A stretch of 44,712 bases of DNA from Streptomyces sp. G44 (GTDB taxonomy: Bacteria; Actinomycetota; Actinomycetes; Streptomycetales; Streptomycetaceae). Location of the stretch: NCBI RefSeq assembly GCF_016905445.1, contig NZ_JAFEXF010000042.1:1-44712 (forward strand), given 5' to 3'. Shown one piece after another: positions 9,146-17,606 of the stretch (the stretch's first letter is position 1; each line of letters begins with the position of its first letter). The notes below the pieces were generated by a model. That model was not told the DNA's origin and searched no databases. It worked only from the letters and a program-made list of their open reading frames with translations. The position numbers and the translations under genes are program-made.

Positions 9146-10129
9146 GTGGACAGCGGAGCAGCCGGGCAGTCGAGGAGCGAGCAGCGCATCGGGCTGCTGA
9201 ACGGCTTCGCGGCCTACGGGATGTGGGGGCTCGTCCCCCTGTTCTGGCCGCTCCTCAAGCCGGCCGGGGCCGCCGAGATCCTCGCGCACCGCATGGCGTG
9301 GTCCCTGGTCTTCGTGGGCGTCGCGCTGCTCTTCATACGGCGCTGGGGCTGGGCGCGCGAGCTGATCCGCCAGCCGCGCAGGCTGGGCCTGGTGGCGATC
9401 GCCGCGGCCGTCATCACCGTCAACTGGGGCGTCTACATCTGGTCCGTGAACAGCGGCCATGTCGTCGAGGCCTCGCTCGGCTACTTCATCAACCCCCTGG
9501 TCACCATCGCCATGGGCGTCCTGCTGCTCGGCGAGCGGCTGCGGCCCGTGCAGTGGGTGGCCGTCGCCGTCGGGCTCGCGGCGGTCCTCGTCCTGGCCTT
9601 CGGTTACGGGCGGCCGCCGTGGATCTCGCTCTGCCTCGCCTTCTCCTTCGCCACGTACGGCCTGGTGAAGAAGAAGGTCAACCTCAGCGGCCTGGAGTCG
9701 CTCACCGCCGAGACCGCCGTGCAGTTCCTGCCCGCCGTCGGCTATCTGGTGTGGCTCGGCACGCGGGGCGAGGCCACGTTCGGCACGGAGGGCCTCGGCC
9801 ACGCGGCGCTGCTGGCCGCCACCGGTGTGGTGACCGCCGCTCCGCTGGTCTGCTTCGGGGCGGCGGCGATCCGGGTGCCGCTCTCCACGCTCGGGCTGCT
9901 CCAGTACCTCGCGCCCGTCTTCCAGTTCCTCCTCGGCATCCTGTACTTCCACGAGGCGATGCCGCCCGAGCGGTGGGCGGGCTTCGGGCTCGTGTGGCTG
10001 GCGCTCTCGCTGCTGACGTGGGACGCGCTGCGGACGGCCCGCCGCAACGCGGTCCGGCTGACCGCCGCCCGCCGGGCCGCGGCGGCCACCCCGCCCGCCG
10101 TCCAGGGCGAACGGGAGCCCGCGGCCTGA
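9146..10129 (+). CDS. rarD: EamA/RarD-family permease
   Basis: A 327-residue integral membrane protein with about ten hydrophobic segments in two EamA halves. RarD-type signatures include LLNGFAAYGMWGLVPLFWP at the N-terminus, VNWGVYIWSVNSGHVVEASLGYFINPL and, in the second half, PLSTLGLLQYLAPVFQFLLG. The family belongs to the drug/metabolite transporter superfamily; the substrate is not known. GTG 9146 is chosen over an upstream ATG because GGAGGGG lies just before it and the protein then begins close to TM1. An inverted repeat upstream may control it. An AraC-type gene follows 97 bp later on the same strand. Confidence 0.88.
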   Translation: MDSGAAGQSRSEQRIGLLNGFAAYGMWGLVPLFWPLLKPAGAAEILAHRMAWSLVFVGVALLFIRRWGWARELIRQPRRLGLVAIAAAVITVNWGVYIWSVNSGHVVEASLGYFINPLVTIAMGVLLLGERLRPVQWVAVAVGLAAVLVLAFGYGRPPWISLCLAFSFATYGLVKKKVNLSGLESLTAETAVQFLPAVGYLVWLGTRGEATFGTEGLGHAALLAATGVVTAAPLVCFGAAAIRVPLSTLGLLQYLAPVFQFLLGILYFHEAMPPERWAGFGLVWLALSLLTWDALRTARRNAVRLTAARRAAAATPPAVQGEREPAA

Positions 10130-10226
10130 CGGCCATGGTCGTACGTGCGGGGAGCCAACTGCCCTGGCCCGTGGGCAAGTGTGGGCATCCGCCTCGTGGG
10201 GATGGCCGTCCGTCTACCGTGGGGGC

Positions 10227-11090
10227 ATGGACGCTCTGGGGGATCTGCTGCGAGGGGTGCGCGCGGACGGCGCGCTGTTCGACCGGACGGTGCTGACGCG
10301 CCCGTGGGAGACGCACCGCGCCGAGGGGGCGGCGCTCGAACTCATCACGGTGGTACGAGGATCGGCCCGCGTCTCCGTGGCGGCGGGCGAGCCGCGGACC
10401 CTGCGCGAGGGCGGCGCCGCGATCGTGTGCACGAAGGCGCCGTTCACACTGGCCGCCGTCGGAGCCGAATGCGAACTGGTCAGCGGTTCCTACCGGTTGG
10501 ACAGCTCCGTCGGGCGGCGCCTGACCAGCACGCTCCCGCCCCTGCTCGTCGTCCCCTCCGGCGAGGAGTGCATGCCCATCGTGGACCTCATCGCCGCCGA
10601 GATCACCGCCGACCGCCCCGGGCGCCAGTACGTGATGGACCGGATGCTCGACTGGATGCTGGCCTGCACCCTGCGCGAGTGGTTCGACCTGCCCGAAGCC
10701 TGCCCGCCCGCCTGGTACCGCGCCCTCGGCGACGACATCGTCGGCCCCGCCCTGCACGCCATGCACGACGAACCAGCGCGCCCCTGGACCGTGGCGGCGC
10801 TCGCCGCGCGCGCCCAGGTCTCGCGCGCGGTGTTCGCCAGGAACTTCACCGACCTGGTCGGCCGGCCCCCCATGGCGTACCTCACCGAGTGGCGCATGAC
10901 GCTCGCCGCGGAGCTGCTCGCCGAGCCCGGCGCGACGGTCGCCTCCGTGGCCGGGCAGGTGGGCTACGCCGACGCGTTCGGCTTCAGCGACGCCTTCAAG
11001 CGGACCCGGGGCATCGCACCGAGCACCTACCGCGCCTCACTGACCCTGGGCGACACGGCTTCCGGCGGGGGGCTCCGCGCGGTGGGGTGA
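10227..11090 (+). CDS. AraC-family transcriptional regulator with cupin sensor domain
   Basis: A 287-residue regulator. Residues 1-180 form a cupin-like ligand domain (TVVRGSARVSV, REGGAAIVCTKAPF). The C-terminal AraC DNA-binding domain (about 185-280) shows two helix-turn-helix units: TVAALAARAQVSRAVFARNF and ATVASVAGQVGYADAFGFSDAF, ending KRTRGIAPSTYR. ATG 10227 is preferred over 10179 because it follows a purine-rich GTGGGGG and begins the conserved part. Related cupin_6 AraC proteins often regulate neighbouring oxidoreductase or transporter genes; the flanking RarD gene or the reductase at 13251 are possible targets, without direct evidence. Confidence 0.88.
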   Translation: MDALGDLLRGVRADGALFDRTVLTRPWETHRAEGAALELITVVRGSARVSVAAGEPRTLREGGAAIVCTKAPFTLAAVGAECELVSGSYRLDSSVGRRLTSTLPPLLVVPSGEECMPIVDLIAAEITADRPGRQYVMDRMLDWMLACTLREWFDLPEACPPAWYRALGDDIVGPALHAMHDEPARPWTVAALAARAQVSRAVFARNFTDLVGRPPMAYLTEWRMTLAAELLAEPGATVASVAGQVGYADAFGFSDAFKRTRGIAPSTYRASLTLGDTASGGGLRAVG

Positions 11091-11476
11091 GCCGGGCGCC
11101 GAGCGGCGCGCTGACCGACCGCCTGCTGGGGCGGCGAGTGGGTGATCATGACCGGCCCAGAGGGCGACCCGCTCTGTGTCCACCGGGGGCGGCGCCCCGG
11201 CGGTGGCAAGCTGGCCGTGATGTCCCCCTTGGTCCGTCGGGCCGCGGGGGGATGGCACTGCCAGCCCGCTCAGCCCGCCAGCGTCGAGGAGGCCGTCCCC
11301 ATGGCCCTTTCCGGTCCACCCGTGCCCGGTACGGGACTATTCGGTACGGGACTGTTCGACACGGGGCTGTTCGATACGCGGGGCGGGGTTCGCGGGAGAC
11401 CGAAGCCTAGGGCGGCCGAGGAGCTGCCGGTGCCCGTGGGAGGGCTGATCGCGGCGGTGCAGACGGCGAAGACACC
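11091..11476. other. 386-bp region with 15-bp repeats and a doubtful ORF
   Basis: No confident gene. An ORF in frame from ATG 11142 to TGA 11480 would overlap the next gene by GTGA, but its sequence is low-complexity (repeated GTGLF/DTGLF) and matches nothing I recognise. The repeat behind this is 15 bp with the pattern GGTACGGGACTRTTC at 11328-11342 and 11343-11357, and a diverged third unit at 11358-11372. The region may be the leader of the membrane-protein gene. Confidence 0.5.
11328..11372. repeat. 15-bp tandem repeat, three units
   Basis: Units 11328-11342, 11343-11357 and 11358-11372, about 105 to 150 bp before the GTG of the downstream membrane protein. The first two differ at one base. 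Confidence 0.75.
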
Positions 11477-13126
11477 GTGAGCGAGCGAGGGATCTCGCGC
11501 CGCCAGACCGCTGCCGAGACCGGCGGCCCGGCGCCAACAGCGCGTGCCGTGCCCGGCGAAGCCCCTGCGGACTCGGGCTGCCGGCACGGGAGCCCCGGCC
11601 TCGGCCGTGACGACCCCGAGCCCGGTTCCGGCCTCGGCCGCGACGATCCCGGTCGCGAACGCCTCGCCCACCGTCTCCTCCTCGCCGTCTGCTGCGCCTT
11701 CGCCCTGCTGTGCTGCGTCCTCGTGCCGCTCACGCTGCCCCTCGGCTGGGACGAGCTCGTCTACGCCAGCCGGTACTCGCCGTACGCCCCCGCCACGCCG
11801 TTCAGCGCTCCCCGCACGCGCGGCGTGCCGTTCCTCATCGCGCCCGTGGCCACCTGGAGCGGCTCCACCGTGCTCCTCCGGGTGTGGCTGACGCTGCTGG
11901 CGACCGCCGCCCTCTACCTGGGGTTCCGACCCTGGCTGCGGGCGGCCCACCGGCCCTGGGCCGCGCCCGTCGCCGCCGCGCTGTACGGCAGCCTGTGGAT
12001 CACGCTCTTCTACGCCAATGAGGCCATGCCCAACCACTACACGGCCATGGGCGCCGTCGGCGCGGTCGGGCTCTTCCTGTGGCCACGGCAGTCCCTGCGC
12101 ACCGGCGCCGGCATCGCGGCCGGCATCACCCTCGCCACGCTGATGCGGCCCAACGACGGCTTCGCCATAGGGCTGCCCCTCCTCGTCGCCGCCCTGCTGG
12201 TTCCCGCCTGGCGCGGACGGAGCCGGGTCCTCGCGGTGCTCGCCGGGCTCGGGGCGGGCGCGCTGCCCTGGGCCGTGGAGGCGTACATCCGTTTCGGCGG
12301 GGTCCTCGAACGGCTGACGGAGGCGAGCGAGGTGCAGGGCGATCTGCGGCCGCTGCTCTCGTTCGTCCACCACCTCACGGTCATCGACGGGCCGCTGCTC
12401 TGCCGCCCCTGCGACCACGACAGCGTCCGGCCCGTGGCCGCGGAGTGGTGGGTACTGCTGGTCCTCCTGGTGGCGGCCGGCCTGTGGACCCTGCGCCGTC
12501 CGGGAACCCCGCCCCGCGCGGGCTCCGGGACCGCGCCCCGGGCGGCCGGGCCCGTCCCGGCCACGGCCGGCCCCTTCCGCGGCGCCCTCCTCGCCCTCGG
12601 CACGGGCCTGGCCATCGCCCTCCCGTACTTCGTCCTCGTCCCCTACGCGACCCCGCGCTTCCTGCTCCCGACCCACGCCCTGTTCGCCCCCACCGCGGCC
12701 GTCGGACTCCTCACGCTGCTCCACCTCGCGCGCGCGGCCAGGCCCCGGTGGATCGGTGTCGCGGTGCCCGCACTCGTCCTCGGCGGCCATCTCGCCGTCC
12801 AGGCCGCCCTGGCCCACGGCAACGCCAAGATCCAGGGGGACGCCCGCCGGGACTGGGCACGGGTCGCGGAGACCCTGGAGCGGCACGGCGTCGGCAACGG
12901 CACGCGCCCCGGCACCGCCGCCCCCTGCCTCCTGAACGGCAACACCTCCGTCATCCCCCTCGCCCACACCGCCGGATGCGCCCCCGGCGGCGGACTCGAC
13001 GATCCGCGCCGCCCCACCGCCCTGGTGATGCGCGGGGCGGCGCCCCCGGAGTGGGCCCGCGACTGGCCCCGCCATGAGGTGCCCGGCACGTACGTACGCG
13101 GGTGGGTCATCCACGTACGCCCGTGA
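11477..13126 (+). CDS. Polytopic membrane protein, GT-C glycosyltransferase-like
   Basis: A 549-residue protein with a disordered Pro/Gly/Asp-rich N-terminus (1-60), about nine or ten hydrophobic segments and a soluble C-terminal tail of about 100 residues. The first loop after TM1 has an acidic motif, LGWDELVYASRYSPYAP, followed by a membrane core, which resembles the arrangement of GT-C enzymes using polyprenyl-phosphate sugars. LMRPNDGFAIGLPLL and PYATPRFLLPTHALF also recall dolichyl-phosphate-mannose-type transferases. Family assignment is by overall layout, not a decisive motif; an uncharacterised membrane protein is the alternative. The start is uncertain: GTG 11477 gives the longest form, but the first 60 residues are not conserved-looking. 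Confidence 0.6.
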   Translation: MSERGISRRQTAAETGGPAPTARAVPGEAPADSGCRHGSPGLGRDDPEPGSGLGRDDPGRERLAHRLLLAVCCAFALLCCVLVPLTLPLGWDELVYASRYSPYAPATPFSAPRTRGVPFLIAPVATWSGSTVLLRVWLTLLATAALYLGFRPWLRAAHRPWAAPVAAALYGSLWITLFYANEAMPNHYTAMGAVGAVGLFLWPRQSLRTGAGIAAGITLATLMRPNDGFAIGLPLLVAALLVPAWRGRSRVLAVLAGLGAGALPWAVEAYIRFGGVLERLTEASEVQGDLRPLLSFVHHLTVIDGPLLCRPCDHDSVRPVAAEWWVLLVLLVAAGLWTLRRPGTPPRAGSGTAPRAAGPVPATAGPFRGALLALGTGLAIALPYFVLVPYATPRFLLPTHALFAPTAAVGLLTLLHLARAARPRWIGVAVPALVLGGHLAVQAALAHGNAKIQGDARRDWARVAETLERHGVGNGTRPGTAAPCLLNGNTSVIPLAHTAGCAPGGGLDDPRRPTALVMRGAAPPEWARDWPRHEVPGTYVRGWVIHVRP

Positions 13127-13176
13127 AGGGGGCGTTCCTGACGCGAGGCGCCGCCGGAACACCCTGGACGACTTTC

Positions 13177-13205
13177 CTTGCGTATGCATATAGTGCACGC
13201 GCAAG
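13177..13205. promoter_or_regulatory. Operator-like inverted repeat overlapping a promoter
   Basis: Twelve-base arms at 13177-13188 and 13194-13205 (CTTGCGTATGCA and TGCACGCGCAAG) match at ten positions around a TATAG centre. TATAGT at 13189-13194 is a good -10 and TGGACG at 13165-13170 a possible -35 with an 18-base spacer. A repressor bound here would block transcription of the reductase gene at 13251. Confidence 0.6.
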
Positions 13206-13250
13206 CAATTGCCGCGCCCGGCCGCACCGGGCCAGTCCAGGGGGATTCCC

Positions 13251-13847
13251 ATGACCCGCTCGTTCCTCTTCGTCGTCGGCAGCGCCCGCCCCGACGGCAA
13301 CACCGAGATCCTGGCCCGCAAGGCCGCCGAGCAGCTGCCCACCGACATCGGGCAGCGCTGGATCAACCTCGCCGAGCACCCGCTCCCCGACTTCGCGGAC
13401 CTGCGCCACGACGACACCGTCCCCCGCGCCCGCCCCCGCCCCGAGGGCGGCCACGAGGCGCTGCTCCTCGACGCCACCCTCGAAGCCACGGACATCGTCA
13501 TCGTCTCGCCGCTGTACTGGTACTCCGTGTCGGCCACCGTCAAGCGCTACCTCGACTACTGGGACGCCTGGCTGGAGACCCCGGAGATCGGCTTCAAGGA
13601 GGCGCTGAAGGGCCGCACCCTGTGGGGCGTGACCGCGCTCGCGCACCGCGAGGAGGAAGTCGCCGAGCCGCTGATCGGCACGTTGCACCACACCGCCGCG
13701 TTCTTCCCCATGCGCTTCGGCGGCGTCCTGCTCGGCAATGGCACCAGGCCCGGCCAGGTGCTCGACGACACCGAGGCCCTGGCCCGCGCCAAGACGTTCT
13801 TCGCGCAGGAGCCGCCCCTGGCCCGCTTCCCCTACGACAAGGCGTGA
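13251..13847 (+). CDS. NAD(P)H-dependent FMN reductase / flavodoxin-fold oxidoreductase
   Basis: A 198-residue soluble protein of the flavodoxin-like NAD(P)H oxidoreductase group. The FMN-phosphate loop is visible as VVGSARPDGNTEILARKAAEQ (about residues 7-27) and a second flavin loop as ATDIVIVSPLYWYSVSATVKRYLD near 80-105. Such enzymes reduce quinones, azo compounds or free flavin. ATG 13251 follows AGGGGGA; an upstream in-frame ATG at 13209 lies between the operator and that site and is less likely. The 29-bp palindrome over its promoter suggests single-gene repressor control, perhaps by electrophile or quinone sensing, by analogy with similar reductases. Confidence 0.85.
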   Translation: MTRSFLFVVGSARPDGNTEILARKAAEQLPTDIGQRWINLAEHPLPDFADLRHDDTVPRARPRPEGGHEALLLDATLEATDIVIVSPLYWYSVSATVKRYLDYWDAWLETPEIGFKEALKGRTLWGVTALAHREEEVAEPLIGTLHHTAAFFPMRFGGVLLGNGTRPGQVLDDTEALARAKTFFAQEPPLARFPYDKA

Positions 13848-13872
13848 CCGGAGCCCGTCCCGGCCGCACCCC

Positions 13873-14778
13873 TCACGCCATGATGTCCTTCGCCCCGAAC
13901 CGCGCCCACGCCGCCGAGCCGAACACAGCCGCGTAGAGCCCCTGCATCCGGAAGTTCTCGACGAGGTCGTCCCAGTGGACGGGCTCGCGCATCAGGTCGG
14001 CGAAGGACAGCCAGTAGTGGGAGAAGAAGTAGGGGTGAAGGGCGTCCAGTTGCGGGATCTGGTCGAGGATCTGCACGGTGATCAGCAGGCCGACGGTCGT
14101 CGCCATCGCCGCGATGCCGCTGCTGGTGAGCGTCGAGACGAACAGGCCGAGCGCCGCCACGCCGATCAGTGACGCGGCCACGACGAGCGCGATGAGCAGG
14201 GCCCGCAGCAGCCCCTCGCCGAAGCCGATGCGGGTGCCGGAGATCGTGGTGACCTCGCCGAGCGGAAAGAGCAGCGCGCCCGTGGCGAGCGCGGACACGG
14301 CGACGACCAGGGTCGCGACCAGGCAGAACGTCAGCGTGGTCGCGTACTTGACGAGGAGCAGGCGGGTGCGGCCGGCGGGCGCCACCAGCAGGTAGCGCAG
14401 CGTGCCCGCGCTCGCCTCGCCCGCGATGGCGTCGCCGGCGACGACGCCGACCGCCATCGGCAGGAAGAACGGCAGCGTCGCGGCGAGCGCGGTGAAGACC
14501 AGGAACAGGCCGTTGTTGGTGATCTGCGCGATGAACGCGGGACCTCCGCCCTCACCGCCCCCGCCGATCGCCGAGCCGTCGCTCGTCTCGATCCTGACGG
14601 CGACGCCGACCAGGACCGGCACCGCGGCGAGCACGCCGAGCAGCGCGAGGGTCCGCCAGCGGCGGAAGGTGATCGCGAGCTCGCTGCGGAAGAGCCCGAG
14701 CGTCCAGATCGGCCTCGGCTCCCTCGGGACCTCCGCCGCGCCCGCCTCTGCCGCGTCCATCGGCTCAGCCCGCGACAT
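13873..14778 (-). CDS. ABC transporter permease (ABC-2 type)
   Basis: A 301-residue membrane protein with about six hydrophobic segments: around residues 43-60, 90-115, 150-175, 190-215, 222-240 and a weak C-terminal one. A large extracytoplasmic loop after TM1 contains a glycine run (IGGGGEGGG). The motif VVAGDAIAGEASAGTLRYLLVAPAGRTRLL is characteristic of ABC-2 permeases, where it forms the coupling region for the ATPase. Its start overlaps the end of the ATPase gene by 14 bp, so the two are translated as a pair. Substrate unknown. Because the LolA-like exported protein lies directly upstream in the same run, a role in envelope export is possible. Confidence 0.88.
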   Translation of the reverse strand: MSRAEPMDAAEAGAAEVPREPRPIWTLGLFRSELAITFRRWRTLALLGVLAAVPVLVGVAVRIETSDGSAIGGGGEGGGPAFIAQITNNGLFLVFTALAATLPFFLPMAVGVVAGDAIAGEASAGTLRYLLVAPAGRTRLLLVKYATTLTFCLVATLVVAVSALATGALLFPLGEVTTISGTRIGFGEGLLRALLIALVVAASLIGVAALGLFVSTLTSSGIAAMATTVGLLITVQILDQIPQLDALHPYFFSHYWLSFADLMREPVHWDDLVENFRMQGLYAAVFGSAAWARFGAKDIMA

Positions 14779-15862
14779 CGAAGCCCTCCCCGGTCAGCGC
14801 CACGAACGCGTCCTCCAGCGAGGCCCGTTCGAGGCCGAAGCCACGGACGCGTACGCCCGCCTCGACCAGCGCGGCGTTCAGCTCGGCGAGGTCCGTGTCC
14901 CGGCCGGACGCGTCCTTGCCCGGCGGCTCGCCCGTCACACGGTCCTCCGTCACGACGAGATCCGCCACGCCCCGCTCCTTCAGGACGCGGGCCGCCTCGC
15001 CCGGGTCCGGTGTCGTCACGGCCAGCCTGCCCCGCGCGCCCGCCGCCAGCTCGGCGACCGGACCCTGGGTGATCAGACGGCCCCGGGTCATCACGGCCGC
15101 GTGGGTGCAGACCTGCTCGATCTCGTCGAGGAGGTGCGAGGAGAGGAAGACGGTCGTACCCTCCCGCGCCAGTTCCCGCACCAGCGTGCGGATCTCGCGC
15201 ATGCCCTGCGGGTCGAGGCCGTTCGTCGGCTCGTCCAGGACCAGGAGCCTGCGCGGCTGGAGCAGCGCGGCCGCGAGGCCGAGCCGCTGTTTCATGCCCA
15301 GTGAGTACGCCTTCGCCTTCTTGCCCGCCGCGGCCGTCAGACCCACCCGGTCAAGGGCGGCCTCGGCCCGTCGGCGCCGGGTGCGGGGATCGGCGGCCGG
15401 GTCGGCGGAGTCGTACCGCAGGAGGTTGTCGCGGCCCGACAGGAAGCCGTAGAGGGCGGGGCCCTCGATCAGCGCGCCCACGTGCGGGAGGACGGTGCGC
15501 GCGGCGCGCGGCATGGGGCCGCCGAGGACGCGTGCGGTGCCCGAGGTCGGCTCGATGAGGCCCATCAGCATGCGGATGGTGGTCGTCTTGCCCGAGCCGT
15601 TCGGCCCGAGGAAGCCGAAGACGCTGCCTTCGGGGACGGTCAGATCCAGCCGGTCGACGGCGAGGTGCTTGCCGTAGCGCTTGGTGAGGCCGCGCGTCTC
15701 GATCACGTGAGGGAGGGGCGACAAGGGTGCGCCGCGGTCCGGCCGCACGCTTCCGCCCGGCTCTCCGCTTCCGCCCGGCTCCCCGCTTCCGCCCGACCGC
15801 GTGCTCCCGCCGTCCCCCGGCGCCCCTGTCGGCGTCGGCGGTCCCCCGATGATGCCCGGCAC
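14765..15862 (-). CDS. ABC transporter ATP-binding protein
   Basis: A 365-residue ATPase. Walker A GPNGSGKTT is near residue 90, signature YSLGMKQRLGLAAALL, Walker B LLVLDEPTNGLDP and the switch His in SSHLLDEIE. The last 80 residues form the C-terminal extension usual in drug-resistance-type (DrrA-like) ATPases. GTG 15862 is chosen because GGAGGAAAC precedes it; an upstream ATG at 15940 has none. The first 50 residues are Gly/Ser/Pro-rich with repeated GGSGEP units and probably disordered. Works with the permease encoded immediately downstream. Confidence 0.92.
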   Translation of the reverse strand: MPGIIGGPPTPTGAPGDGGSTRSGGSGEPGGSGEPGGSVRPDRGAPLSPLPHVIETRGLTKRYGKHLAVDRLDLTVPEGSVFGFLGPNGSGKTTTIRMLMGLIEPTSGTARVLGGPMPRAARTVLPHVGALIEGPALYGFLSGRDNLLRYDSADPAADPRTRRRRAEAALDRVGLTAAAGKKAKAYSLGMKQRLGLAAALLQPRRLLVLDEPTNGLDPQGMREIRTLVRELAREGTTVFLSSHLLDEIEQVCTHAAVMTRGRLITQGPVAELAAGARGRLAVTTPDPGEAARVLKERGVADLVVTEDRVTGEPPGKDASGRDTDLAELNAALVEAGVRVRGFGLERASLEDAFVALTGEGFDVAG

Positions 15863-15977
15863 CGTTTCCTCCTGTCGCCCGGCCGGCTGCGGCACGCGCG
15901 CGGTTCGGCGGTGCCGGAACGGTCCGTGGCGGTGGGCCACGGTGCCGCGACCGTGGACCCCCCGCCCGGACCCGCGC

Positions 15978-17276
15978 CTAGTGCGCCGCGTTCGCCGCCT
16001 TCACCAGGGCGTCCTTGGTGACCGCGCCCGCGTAGACCTTGCCGTCATCGGTGACGAGGGCGTTGACCAGGCGGGTCGAGAAGACCGTGCCGGAGCCGAA
16101 CTTCCCGCTGACCTGGTCGCCCAGCGAGTCGAGCAGCTTCTGCGCGTCCGGCGGGACATCGCCCGAACCGGCCGTCGGCAGGCCCTGGCCGCCCGGCAGC
16201 TTCAGCTCGGCGATGGAGGTCCAGCCCTCGCCGATGACCTTCAGGTCAGGGCGGTCCTCTTCCTTGAACTCCTTGCCGCCCTTGGCCTCGTCCTTGACGT
16301 CACGGCCCCGCGCCGCGTGTTCGTCGGCCTCGGTCACCTTCGCGCCCTTGGGCGGCGCGAAGTCGAACGTGCTCGCGGACGGCTTGCCGAAGTCGACCTT
16401 CGTGAAGCCCGCGTCGATCACCGCCGAGCCGCCGGAGGCCGGGGTCAGCGTGAACTTGAGCGGCGTCCCCGTCTCCGCGTCCACGGCGACCGTGATCCGG
16501 CCGACCGTCGAACCGGACTGCTTCGGCTCGACGACCAGGCGGTACGCGTCGCGGCCCGCGACCTGCGCGGTGCCGTCGACCGTGACGGACGTCGTGTCGT
16601 CGACGGCCTTCAGCGCCTGCTCGGCGAATTCCTCGGGCGTGGCGGGCATGCCCCGCGGAACCCGCGCCTCACCCCCTTCGCCCTTCTCGCCCTTCTCGTC
16701 CTTCTCGCCCTTGTCGGCTCGGCCGCCCTTGTCTCCGGAGACCTGGAAGCCCTTCGCGTGGTACGCCTCGTTCGACGCGCTGTCGTACGCCCACATCTCG
16801 TCGCCGTTGTGGATCAGGCTGTACTCGGCGGCGTCCTCCAGTACGGACACCTTCTGCTTGTCGGGGCCGTCGGCCGCGACGCGCAGCGTGTGCGTACCGG
16901 ACGCCAGGTCCATCAGCTTGGTCCTGGGGTCGGCGGCCGAGCCCTCGCCGTCCTCACCACGGTCCGCGCCGCCCGCGCCACCGCCGGCGAAGCCGCCCGC
17001 CATGCCGCCCATCGACGGCAGGCCCAGATCCGTGCTGATCTTCACGTTGCCGGAGAGCTGCTGTGTGTCCGACGCGGCGATCTTCTCGATGAGTTCCTGA
17101 GCGGTGACCTTCGGCAGATCCGGGTCGCCCGAGCTGGCGAGCGCCGGGACGAGCCCGATGGTCGCCGCCGCCACCCCCGCCACCGCGACCGGGAGTGCGT
17201 AACGGGCCGCCTTGCGGCGCCCGACGCGCGGTTCCCCGGCTTCGCTGGTGCCCTGTTCCGGTTCGTACGGTGCCAT
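15978..17276 (-). CDS. Exported LolA-like (outer-membrane-lipoprotein-carrier fold) protein
   Basis: A 432-residue protein with a basic N-terminus and a hydrophobic signal segment (RKAARYALPVAVAGVAAATIGLVPALASS, given here as residues 21-49). The mature part has LolA/DUF2092-type features: TAQELIEKIAASDTQQLSG, an internal repeat of 'TLRVAADGP... VSVLEDAAEYSL', and GRITVAVDAETGTPLKF. Two charged low-complexity stretches (KGGRADKGEKDEKGEKGEGG near 215 and a Lys/Glu-rich one near 350) interrupt the fold. No lipobox Cys follows the signal, so it is probably secreted or anchored by an uncleaved segment. It precedes the ABC pair by 115 bp in the same orientation, which suggests a shared envelope function. 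Confidence 0.72.
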   Translation of the reverse strand: MAPYEPEQGTSEAGEPRVGRRKAARYALPVAVAGVAAATIGLVPALASSGDPDLPKVTAQELIEKIAASDTQQLSGNVKISTDLGLPSMGGMAGGFAGGGAGGADRGEDGEGSAADPRTKLMDLASGTHTLRVAADGPDKQKVSVLEDAAEYSLIHNGDEMWAYDSASNEAYHAKGFQVSGDKGGRADKGEKDEKGEKGEGGEARVPRGMPATPEEFAEQALKAVDDTTSVTVDGTAQVAGRDAYRLVVEPKQSGSTVGRITVAVDAETGTPLKFTLTPASGGSAVIDAGFTKVDFGKPSASTFDFAPPKGAKVTEADEHAARGRDVKDEAKGGKEFKEEDRPDLKVIGEGWTSIAELKLPGGQGLPTAGSGDVPPDAQKLLDSLGDQVSGKFGSGTVFSTRLVNALVTDDGKVYAGAVTKDALVKAANAAH

Positions 17277-17311
17277 TGTGTGCCCTACCTCCGTGGTCGG
17301 CGGCGGCTTTC

Positions 17312-17378
17312 CTGTACGTGCCTGTATGCCTGTATGTGCCCTGCGTGGCTGTACGTGCCCTGCGAGCCTGTACGTGCT
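17312..17378. repeat. About 19-bp degenerate tandem repeat, four copies
   Basis: CTGTACGTGC-like units begin at 17312, 17330, 17349 and 17368 (spacing 18, 19, 19). They lie 36 to 100 bp upstream of the LolA-like gene's ATG on its own strand, a position where repeated regulator sites would be found. Confidence 0.6.
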
Positions 17379-17543
17379 TGACGTCCATACATGCGTACGT
17401 GCCTGCGTCCACCCCGCGCCGCCATTCTCACCCGAATTGGTCAGGAGTGGTGGTCCTTGCTGGCTTCCATCCGACCAAATCGGCTGCGCGGAAGCGTCAG
17501 ACCCCGGGTGCAACTCGACGTACTGCCACGGGATGACAGAAAG

Positions 17544-17583
17544 CGGCGGCGCCTCCCCCGTCCCGTAGGGGGTGGCGCCGCCG
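17544..17583 (-). terminator. Terminator after the polyprenyl synthase
   Basis: Inverted repeat with arms 17544-17559 and 17568-17583 (15 of 16 pairs, one T-T mismatch) and an 8-base loop. It lies 24 bp beyond the stop of the leftward synthase gene. Confidence 0.8.
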
Positions 17584-17606
17584 GCCGTCGGTACCGGAGG
17601 GGTTCC

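Larger units (their letters stand above)
17277..17606. promoter_or_regulatory. 330-bp intergenic region with 19-bp repeats and a terminator
   Basis: Lies between the LolA-like gene and the polyprenyl synthase, both leftward. It holds the upstream signals of the LolA-like gene, a degenerate 19-bp repeat (17312-17378) and the terminator of the polyprenyl synthase gene (17544-17583). No gene is visible. Confidence 0.6.

Noticed and set aside
15978..17276. Lipoprotein assignment for the LolA-like protein
   Set aside because: There is no Cys in a lipobox after the signal segment, so it is listed only as exported.
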